NCBI RefSeq assembly: GCF_040448685.1
Contig: NZ_CP159290.1
Span: 186,001-250,000 of the forward strand
Origin: Cellulosimicrobium sp. ES-005
Lineage (GTDB): Bacteria; Actinomycetota; Actinomycetes; Actinomycetales; Cellulomonadaceae
DNA: 64,000 nt
Direction of reading: 5' to 3'
Below are positions 58,374-64,000 of this stretch, piece after piece (the stretch's first letter is position 1; each line of letters starts with the position of its first letter). The translations under genes and the position numbers were made by a program. The notes below the pieces were generated by a model. That model did no database searches and had not been told where the DNA came from. It saw only the letters and a list, made by a program, of their open reading frames with translations.

Positions 58374-59474
58374 ATGCAGCGCACGACCGCCCGTACCCGC
58401 CGGAGCGCCCTCGTCACGGGCGCGGGCACGACCCTCGCCCTCCTCGCCCTCGCCGCGTGCAGTGGCGGCGAGGACGCGACCTCAGGCTCCGGGGGCGACG
58501 ACGCGTCGTCGGGCACCGGGGGCACGGTCACCCTGGTCACCCACGACTCCTTCGCCGTGAGCGACGAGGTGCTCGCCGCGTTCGAGGAGGAGAGCGGGCT
58601 CACCGTCGAGCAGGTCGCCCCCGGCGACGGCGGCGCGCTCGTCAACCAGCTGATCCTCACCAAGGACTCGCCGCTGGGCGACGTCGTGTTCGGGATCGAC
58701 AACACGTTCGCCTCGCGGGCGATCGACGAGGGCGTCCTCGCGCCCTACACGCCGGAGGGCCTCTCCGACTCGGCGGCCTCGTACGCCGTCGGCGACGGCG
58801 ACGAGCTCACGGCGGTCGACCTCGGCGACGTGTGCGTCAACGTCGACCACGCGTGGTTCGCCGACGCCGGGATCCCGGAGCCCGTCTCGCTCGAGGACCT
58901 CGCGAAGCCGGAGTACGAGGACCTCCTCGTCGTGACCAACCCGGCGACGTCGTCGCCCGGTCTCGCGTTCCTCCTCGCGACGATCGGCGCGTTCGGCGAG
59001 GACGGTTACGAGGACTACTGGGCCGACCTCCGGGACAACGGCGTCAAGGTCGTCGACGGGTGGTCCGACGCGTACTACGTCGACTTCTCCGGCTCCGAGG
59101 GCGCCGGGCCGCGCCCGCTCGTGCTGTCGTACTCGACGTCGCCCGCGTTCACGCTCACCGAGGACGGCTCCGCGTCCACGACCGGTGCCCTGCTCGACAC
59201 GTGCTTCCGCCAGGTCGAGTACGCGGGCGTGCTCGCGAACGCGAAGAACCCCGAGGGCGCGCAGCAGCTCGTGGACTTCCTCGTGAGCGAGGCGTTCCAG
59301 GCCGACGTCCCGGAGCAGATGTACATGTACCCCGCCGACGACTCCGTCGCGCTCCCCGACGGCTGGGCCGAGTTCGCCCCGCTCGCCGACGAGCCCTTCG
59401 AGGTCGCGCCCGCCGACGTCTCGGCGCACCGCGACGAGTGGATCAAGGCATGGACGGCCACGGTCGTCGACTGA
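58374..59474 (+). CDS. thiB: Thiamine ABC transporter substrate-binding lipoprotein
   Basis: The 366-aa product has a lipoprotein leader with lipobox LAAC near residue 29, a Gly/Ser/Asp linker, and the TbpA/ThiB fold: VTLVTHDSFAVSDEVLAAFEE, LGDVVFGIDNTFASRA, VCVNVDHAWF, NPATSSPGLAFLLATIGAFGEDGYEDYW, and AQQLVDFLVSEAFQADVPEQMYMYP. It binds thiamine outside the membrane. The riboswitch and the downstream permease and ATPase genes fix its substrate. GGGAGG precedes the ATG. Confidence 0.95.
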   Translation: MQRTTARTRRSALVTGAGTTLALLALAACSGGEDATSGSGGDDASSGTGGTVTLVTHDSFAVSDEVLAAFEEESGLTVEQVAPGDGGALVNQLILTKDSPLGDVVFGIDNTFASRAIDEGVLAPYTPEGLSDSAASYAVGDGDELTAVDLGDVCVNVDHAWFADAGIPEPVSLEDLAKPEYEDLLVVTNPATSSPGLAFLLATIGAFGEDGYEDYWADLRDNGVKVVDGWSDAYYVDFSGSEGAGPRPLVLSYSTSPAFTLTEDGSASTTGALLDTCFRQVEYAGVLANAKNPEGAQQLVDFLVSEAFQADVPEQMYMYPADDSVALPDGWAEFAPLADEPFEVAPADVSAHRDEWIKAWTATVVD

Positions 59475-59501
59475 CGCCCGGTGCGCGCTGCGTGACCACG
59501 C

Positions 59502-59574
59502 CTCTACCTCGCGAGGTAGAGCCCCGGTCTGCCGAGGTAGAGCCGTGGTCGCGCGAGGTAGAGCCGTGGTGAGG
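59502..59574 (+). repeat. 21-bp tandem repeats and 20-bp palindrome at the thiB-thiP junction
   Basis: A perfect 20-bp palindrome (59502-59521) runs into units beginning at 59512, 59533 and 59554, each starting CGAGGTAGAGCC. The units match the four inside narG (31205-31288). Units 2 and 3 each contain GAGG followed 7 nt later by GTG, so a repeat supplies the likely ribosome-binding site and start codon of thiP. Confidence 0.9.
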
Positions 59575-61272
59575 GGTCGGGCGGTCTGGCGCGGCGGCGT
59601 CGGACGCGCGGTGCTGTGGGGTCTGGCGGCGGCGGTGCCGCTCGCGTTCCTCGGGGTGTTCTTCGCGTGGCCGGTCGTCACGCTCGTGGCGCGCGGGTTC
59701 GTCGGGGACGACGGCGGCCTCGACCTCTCGGGGTTCGCGGAAGTGTTCTCGCAGCCGCGCACGTGGCGGATCCTCGGGCTCACGCTCTGGCAGGCGGTGC
59801 TCGGGACGACGTTCTCGGTGCTGCTCGGCGTGCCCGGCGCGTACGTGCTGTACCGGTGCCGGTTCCCCGGGCGGCGGGTCGTGCGCGCGCTCGTCACGGT
59901 GCCGTTCGTGCTCCCGACCGTCGTCGTCGGCGTCGCGTTCCGGTCGCTGCTCGTGCAGGGCGGCCCGCTCGGGTTCCTGCGGCTCGACGAGACGTTCGCG
60001 GCGATCGTCGTCGCGCTCGTGTTCTTCAACTACTCCGTGGTGGTGCGCACGGTCGGCGGGCTCTGGGAGCACCTCGACCCACGCGCCGAGCAGGCGGCGC
60101 GCGCCCTCGGCGCGACGCCGTGGCGCGCGTTCCGCACCGTGACGCTCCCGGCGCTGACGCCCGCGATCGCGAGCGCCGCGTCGATCGTCTTCCTCTTCTG
60201 CGCGACGGCGTTCGGCGTCGTGCTCGTGCTCGGCGGCATCCGCTACGGGACGATCGAGACGGAGATCTGGATCCAGACCACGCAGTTCCTCGACCTGCGC
60301 ACCGCGGCGGTGCTGTCGGTCGTGCAGCTCGTGGTCGTCGCGGCGGCGCTCACGGTGGCGAACCGCACGCGGGCCCGGCGCGAGCGCGCCCTCAACCTGT
60401 CGTCGTCGGCGTCGTCCGCGCACCCGCTGCGCCTGTGGCGCGACGGCCGCGACCTCGCGCCCGCGGCGCTCACCGCGGCCGTGGTCGTGGTGCTCGTCGG
60501 GCTGCCGCTCGGCACGCTCGTCGTGCGCTCGTTCCGCGTCCCGGGCGGCGGCTGGGGCCTCGACAACTACGCGAACCTCGGTACGACGGGCGGGCGCAAC
60601 GCGCTCTCCGTCACCGTGTGGGAGGCGGCGGGCAACTCGCTGCGCACCGCCGCGCTCGCGACCGTGGTCGCCGTCGTGATCGGGGGTCTCGTGGCGCTCG
60701 TCGTGTCCCGGCGCGCGAGATCGCGCGGCGGGCGGCGCGCGATCTCGGTGCTCGACTCGGTGTTCATGCTCCCGCTCGGGGTCTCCGCCGTGACGGTCGG
60801 CTTCGGGTTCCTCCTCACGCTCGACCGGCCGCTGGGCCTCGACGTCGACCTGCGCACGTCGGGGCTGCTCGTGCCGATCGCACAGGCGGTGGTCGCGATC
60901 CCGCTCGTCGTGCGCACGGTCCTGCCGACGCTGCGCGCCATCGACCCGCGCCTGCGCGAGGCCGCCGCGACCCTCGGCGCCGCGCCCGGCCGCGTGTTCC
61001 GCACGGTCGACGGCCCGATCGCCGCCCGCTCCCTCGGCCTCGCCGTCGGGTTCGCGTTCGCCGTCTCGCTCGGGGAGTTCGGCGCGACGTCGTTCCTCGC
61101 CCGCCCGGACAGCGCGACCCTGCCGGTCGTCATCTTCCGGCTCATCGGGCGCCCGGGCGCCGAGAACTACGGCATGGCGCTCGCGGCGAGCGTCGTGCTC
61201 GCGCTGCTCACCGCGACCGTCATGCTGCTCGCCGAGCGGTTGCGCGGCGACCGACCCGGAGGAGAGTTCTGA
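59566..61272 (+). CDS. thiP: Thiamine ABC transporter permease
   Basis: The 568-aa product is a two-half permease with about twelve helices and two EAA loops: EQAARALGATPWRAFRTVTLPALTPAI in the first half and REAAATLGAAPGRVFRTVDGPIAARSL in the second. FAVSLGEFGATSFLARPDSATLPVVIF closes the second half. It translocates thiamine. The start is uncertain: GTG 59566 or GTG 59569, both inside the 21-bp repeat, whose GAGG is the only nearby ribosome-binding site. An earlier GTG at 59545 lies in the preceding repeat unit. Confidence 0.92.
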   Translation: MVRGRAVWRGGVGRAVLWGLAAAVPLAFLGVFFAWPVVTLVARGFVGDDGGLDLSGFAEVFSQPRTWRILGLTLWQAVLGTTFSVLLGVPGAYVLYRCRFPGRRVVRALVTVPFVLPTVVVGVAFRSLLVQGGPLGFLRLDETFAAIVVALVFFNYSVVVRTVGGLWEHLDPRAEQAARALGATPWRAFRTVTLPALTPAIASAASIVFLFCATAFGVVLVLGGIRYGTIETEIWIQTTQFLDLRTAAVLSVVQLVVVAAALTVANRTRARRERALNLSSSASSAHPLRLWRDGRDLAPAALTAAVVVVLVGLPLGTLVVRSFRVPGGGWGLDNYANLGTTGGRNALSVTVWEAAGNSLRTAALATVVAVVIGGLVALVVSRRARSRGGRRAISVLDSVFMLPLGVSAVTVGFGFLLTLDRPLGLDVDLRTSGLLVPIAQAVVAIPLVVRTVLPTLRAIDPRLREAAATLGAAPGRVFRTVDGPIAARSLGLAVGFAFAVSLGEFGATSFLARPDSATLPVVIFRLIGRPGAENYGMALAASVVLALLTATVMLLAERLRGDRPGGEF

Positions 61273-62381
61273 TGGTGCAGACCGACCCCGCCCCCGCGCG
61301 CGCGGGCACGCCGGAGCCGTCGCGCGCCGGCCCCGGCACCGGGGTGGCCGCCGGGCTCGCGGTGCGCGACGTCGTCGTGCGGTACGGCGGGCGCGGCGCC
61401 GGGGGAGCGGGCACGGACCCCGGCACGACGGCGGTCGCGGGCGTCACGCTCGACGTCGCGCCCGGCGAGGTGCTCGCCCTGCTCGGGCCGAGCGGGTGCG
61501 GCAAGTCGAGCCTGCTGCGCGCCGTCGCGGGGCTCGAGCCGGTCGCCGCGGGCTCCGTGGCGTGGGACGGCCGCGACCTCACGGGAGTCCCCGTGCACCG
61601 GCGCGGGTTCGGGCTCATGTTCCAGGAGGGCCAGCTCTTCCCGCACCGCGACGTCGCGGGCAACGTCGCCTACGGGATCGGGGGTCTGCCGCGCGCCGCG
61701 CGCGACGCGCGCGTGGCCGAGCTGCTCGACGTCGTCGGGCTGGCCGGGTACGAGCGGCGCGCCGTCGCGACCCTCAGCGGGGGCGAGCGCCAGCGGGTCG
61801 CGCTCGCGCGGTCCCTCGCGCCGCGTCCGCGGCTCCTCCTGCTCGACGAGCCGCTCTCCGCGCTCGACCGCGGGCTGCGCGAGCGCCTCGCGCTCGACCT
61901 GCGCGAGGCGCTGCGCGCCACCGGCACGACGGCCGTCTTCGTCACCCACGACCACGACGAGGCGTTCACCGTCGCCGACCGCGTCGCCGTCATGGACGCG
62001 GGCCGGCTCCTCCAGGTCGCGCCGCCCGAGGACCTGTGGCGAGCCCCCGCCTCGCGCCGCGTCGCGGAGTTCCTCGGCTACCAGGCGTTCGTCCCCTGCG
62101 GCGACGTGAGCGTGCTCGCGATCGGGCCGCGCGGGCTGCGGCTCGTGCCCGCGGAGGTCCCGGCGCCGTCCGACGACACGTGGGCCGCGACGGTCGTCGG
62201 CAGCGTGTTCCGGCGAGGAGCGGTCGAGGTCACGGTCGACGTCGTCCTCCCCGGCGCCGACCCCGGCGCACCGGCCCGCCTCGTGGCGCTCGCGGGTGCC
62301 CGTGCCGACGCAGGGCACGAACCCGGTGCCCGCGTGCACGTCGCGCCCGACCCGGCGGGCTGCGCCGTCGTCCCGGGCTGA
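61272..62381 (+). CDS. thiQ: Thiamine ABC transporter ATP-binding protein
   Basis: The 369-aa product has a 30-residue Pro/Ala N-tail, the ATPase core (GPSGCGKSSLLRAVAGLE, FQEGQLFPHRDVAGN, LSGGERQRVALARSLA, LLLDEPLSALDR, THDHDEA) and about 110 extra C-terminal residues resembling a TOBE-like regulatory domain (VLAIGPRGLRLVP, VTVDVVLPGADPGAPARLVAL). It powers thiamine import by ThiBP. The stop of thiP and this ATG share one base (TGATG); GGAGGAGAG is the ribosome-binding site. It is longer than E. coli ThiQ because of the C-terminal domain. Confidence 0.93.
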   Translation: MVQTDPAPARAGTPEPSRAGPGTGVAAGLAVRDVVVRYGGRGAGGAGTDPGTTAVAGVTLDVAPGEVLALLGPSGCGKSSLLRAVAGLEPVAAGSVAWDGRDLTGVPVHRRGFGLMFQEGQLFPHRDVAGNVAYGIGGLPRAARDARVAELLDVVGLAGYERRAVATLSGGERQRVALARSLAPRPRLLLLDEPLSALDRGLRERLALDLREALRATGTTAVFVTHDHDEAFTVADRVAVMDAGRLLQVAPPEDLWRAPASRRVAEFLGYQAFVPCGDVSVLAIGPRGLRLVPAEVPAPSDDTWAATVVGSVFRRGAVEVTVDVVLPGADPGAPARLVALAGARADAGHEPGARVHVAPDPAGCAVVPG

Positions 62382-62436
62382 CCCCACGCGGACGGCGCTC
62401 GCGGTCGTGCGACGGGCGAGAGAGCCGCAGCCGACC

Positions 62437-62442
62437 TAGCGT
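62437..62442 (+). promoter_or_regulatory. Leaderless -10 hexamer of the second DUF4235 gene
   Basis: TAGCGT ends 6 nt before the ATG at 62449. Confidence 0.55.
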
Positions 62443-62448
62443 CGAGGG

Positions 62449-62772
62449 ATGAGCGACGACGTGACGGCGGGGACGCATCCCCCGGAGAAGACCGGCGGCA
62501 AGGCCGCGAAGATCCTCTACCGCCCCGTGGGGCTCGCCAGCTCGATCGTGGGCGGGCTCGTCGCGGGGCAGGTGTTCAAGCAGGTCTACAAGCGCGTGAC
62601 CCCGGGCCACCGGACGGACGCGCCCAAGCCGCTCGAGTCCGAGTACCGGCTGCGCGAGATCCTCGTCGCGGCGCTGATCCAGGGCGCCATCTTCGCGGCG
62701 GTCAAGGCACTCATCGACCGCGGTGGCGCGCGCGCGTTCGAGCGCTGGACGGGGGAGTGGCCCGGCGACTGA
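62449..62772 (+). CDS. DUF4235 family membrane protein (copy 2)
   Basis: The 107-aa product has the DUF4235 pattern: KILYRPVGLASSIVGGLVAGQVFKQVYKRVT followed by LREILVAALIQGAIFAAVKALIDRGGARAFERWTGEWPG. Two helices are predicted (about residues 27-45 and 70-88). It is longer at both ends than copy 1 at 54142. Role unknown. It has its own leaderless promoter and ends at a hairpin. Confidence 0.85.
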   Translation: MSDDVTAGTHPPEKTGGKAAKILYRPVGLASSIVGGLVAGQVFKQVYKRVTPGHRTDAPKPLESEYRLREILVAALIQGAIFAAVKALIDRGGARAFERWTGEWPGD

Positions 62773-62789
62773 CCTCACCCCTCTGGCCG

Positions 62790-62840
62790 AACACGACATG
62801 AGGGTCGTTATCGGAGCCAGAACGACCTCCATGTCGTGCT
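62790..62840. terminator. Hairpin between convergent DUF4235 and response-regulator genes
   Basis: Arms 62790-62809 and 62821-62840 pair at 18 of 20 positions around an 11-nt loop. It can terminate both genes. Confidence 0.8.
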
Positions 62841-62889
62841 CGACGGCGGGCCAGGACGTGGTCGGACACGGAGGCGGGGAGGTCTGTCG

Positions 62890-63600
62890 TCAGGTCAGGT
62901 CGGCGGCGTGGACGAGCAGCGCGACCTGCGTCCGGTTCTCCAGGCCGAGCTTGAGCAGCACGTTCGACACGTGCGCCTTCACCGTCGGGACGCTGAGGAA
63001 CAGGGTCGCCGCGATCTCGGCGTTCGCCGCGCCGCGGCCCAGCTCGACCGCGACGTCGCGCTCGCGTCCGGTGAGCGCGTCGAGCGCCGCGCGGGCACGG
63101 TCCCGCTCGCCGCCCGCGTCGGCGACCGACGTCATGAGCCGCCGCGCGATCTCCGGCGACAGGACCGGCTCGCCCGCGGCCGCCGCGCGCACCGCCGCCA
63201 CGATCCGCTCCGGCGGCATGTCCTTGAGCAGGTAGCCGGACGCCCCGGCGTGCAGGGCGCCGACCACCTCCTCGTCGCTGTCGAACGTCGTGAGCACGAC
63301 GACGGCGGGCGCGCCGGCCCTCGAACGCACCCGCCGCGTGGCCTCGATCCCGTCGACCCGCGGCATCCGCAGGTCCATGAGCACGACGTCGGTCGGGTGG
63401 GCGTCGAGCACCGACGTGACCTCGGCCCCGTCGGCGGCCTCGCCGACGACCTCGATCCCGTGCGCGCCGTCGAGCATGAGCCGCAGCCCGGCGCGGACGA
63501 GCGCGTCGTCGTCGACGATCACCAGCCGGGTGCGTGGCGCGTCGCCCGGTGCCCGTCCGTCCGCGCGCGCCCCGCCTCCGCGTCCACCCTGATCGCTCAC
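62890..63600 (-). CDS. NarL/FixJ-family response regulator
   Basis: The 236-aa product has a receiver domain (about residues 28-145; LVIVDDDALVRAGL, phosphoacceptor Asp in VVLMDLRMPRVDG, VLTTF, GYLLKDMPPERI) and a LuxR-type helix-turn-helix (about 170-235; LTGREREDVAVELGRG-like ALTGRERDVAVEL, IAATLFLSVPTVKAHVSNVLLKLGLENRTQ). It is the partner of the histidine kinase coded upstream, whose stop it overlaps by 4 nt (GTGA). Targets are unknown. Confidence 0.94.
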   Translation of the reverse strand: MSDQGGRGGGARADGRAPGDAPRTRLVIVDDDALVRAGLRLMLDGAHGIEVVGEAADGAEVTSVLDAHPTDVVLMDLRMPRVDGIEATRRVRSRAGAPAVVVLTTFDSDEEVVGALHAGASGYLLKDMPPERIVAAVRAAAAGEPVLSPEIARRLMTSVADAGGERDRARAALDALTGRERDVAVELGRGAANAEIAATLFLSVPTVKAHVSNVLLKLGLENRTQVALLVHAADLT

Positions 63601-64000
63601 GCGTCCCACGGTAGCCGGACATCGAGGACGAACCCGTCGTCCCGCGCTCCGGCGTCGAGCGTCCCGCCGAGCAGGTCGACCCGCTCGCGCAGCCCGACGA
63701 GCCCGGTGCCGGTGCCCTCTCCCGCCGCGTCCCGCGCTCCACCGACGCCACCGACCGCGACGAGGCGCGGACCGCCGTCGGACACCGTGACGCGCACCTC
63801 GCCCGCCCGGGCCGTGACCCGCAGCACGACCGGGCTGCCCGGCGCGTGCCGGCGGGCGTTCGTCAGCCCCTCCTGCGCGACGCGGTAGGCCGCGACCTCG
63901 ACGGTCCGCGGCACGTCCGCCGAGCCCGACCGTTCGTAGGCGACGTCGCCGCCCGCCGCGCGCGCCTCGGCGACGAGGCGGTCGACGTCGTCGAGCGTGG
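63597..64000 (-). CDS. Sensor histidine kinase, C-terminal part (cut by window end)
   Basis: The visible 134 residues are the end of a NarX/DesK-type kinase. They begin LDDVDRLVAEARAAGGDVAYER, then VPRTVEVAAYRVAQEGLTNARRHAPGS with the N-box Asn, VTVSDGG (D-box) and GTGLVGLRERVDLLGGTLDAG (G-box). The HisKA_3 phosphoacceptor region and sensor lie beyond position 64000. The reading frame is open to the window edge, so the gene is not truncated here. It phosphorylates the response regulator coded next. Confidence 0.9.
   Translation of the reverse strand, partial: TLDDVDRLVAEARAAGGDVAYERSGSADVPRTVEVAAYRVAQEGLTNARRHAPGSPVVLRVTARAGEVRVTVSDGGPRLVAVGGVGGARDAAGEGTGTGLVGLRERVDLLGGTLDAGARDDGFVLDVRLPWDA

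Noticed and set aside
1-64000. tRNA or rRNA genes, insertion sequences, integrase or attachment sites
   Set aside because: No cloverleaf-like TTCGAATC/GGTTCGA arrangements, transposase motifs or flanking direct repeats were recognised; absence was judged by eye and could be confirmed with tRNAscan-SE and ISfinder searches.

Overview
The window is very G+C-rich, almost entirely coding, with dense four-base gene overlaps (ATGA/GTGA), many GTG starts, lipobox and Tat/Sec leaders of actinobacterial type, a LAXTG-type sorting signal, ANTAR regulators and many leaderless promoters. This fits a chromosome segment from an actinomycete of the order Micrococcales, probably Promicromonosporaceae or Cellulomonadaceae (Cellulosimicrobium/Isoptericola-like). 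The family name is an inference from gene content and was not tested. No tRNA, rRNA, CRISPR array, prophage or insertion sequence was recognised.

Layout. 0-9.5 kb: housekeeping and stress genes (MOSC protein, PH-domain membrane protein, histidine phosphatase, DinB-like, FrnE/DsbA-like oxidoreductase, a 59-aa Cys peptide, AlkA-like glycosylase, RNase H, DedA, FKBP, ferritin-like/VIT transporter). 9.6-12.3 kb: two secreted repeat proteins, the second with chaplin-like repeats, a (PTD)16 stalk and a C-terminal LATTG sorting signal. 12.4-15.3 kb: gluconate uptake (gntP, gntK) with a divergent FCD-type GntR regulator. 15.5-18.3 kb: MarR regulator divergent from an aldo/keto reductase and an MFS exporter. 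18.3-21.9 kb: molybdate uptake (fused modBC, modA, a TOBE-domain regulator). 22-25 kb: BAAT-type lipoprotein, GNAT, a hypothetical membrane protein, DoxX. 25.3-32.8 kb: narGHJI nitrate reductase, preceded by a previously unannotated 32-codon leader reading frame. 32.9-36.5 kb: molybdenum-cofactor genes (mog/moaB, moaD, DUF6457, mobA-like, moaC, moeA). The nitrate transporter narK lies at 45.7-47.0 kb. Molybdate import, cofactor synthesis, nitrate import and nitrate reduction are therefore gathered within about 29 kb.

36.6-40.8 kb: a cluster of three ANTAR RNA-binding regulators (PAS-ANTAR, GAF-ANTAR, PAS-ANTAR) with a stress-type SDR and a DUF6328 membrane protein. 40.9-45.7 kb: a secreted I36-like protein followed by a three-gene operon encoding a Cys-rich lipoprotein, a peptidoglycan-binding HlyD-like adaptor and a fused MacB-type exporter. 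47-52 kb: small membrane-anchored proteins of unknown function, a frameshifted membrane gene, a YtrA-type GntR regulator and a large membrane protein. 52-58 kb: TetR/FAD monooxygenase pair, DUF4235 protein, and an FtsX-type ABC exporter. 58.2-62.4 kb: TPP riboswitch controlling thiBPQ thiamine uptake. 62.4-64 kb: a second DUF4235 protein and a NarL-type two-component system, with the kinase cut by the window end.

The most unusual features are a 21-bp tandem repeat family present both inside narG (adding 7-residue repeats in frame) and at the thiB-thiP junction; the nar leader ORF; the chaplin-like wall protein; long, related hairpins between convergent genes; the ANTAR cluster; and the adaptor/MacB operon.
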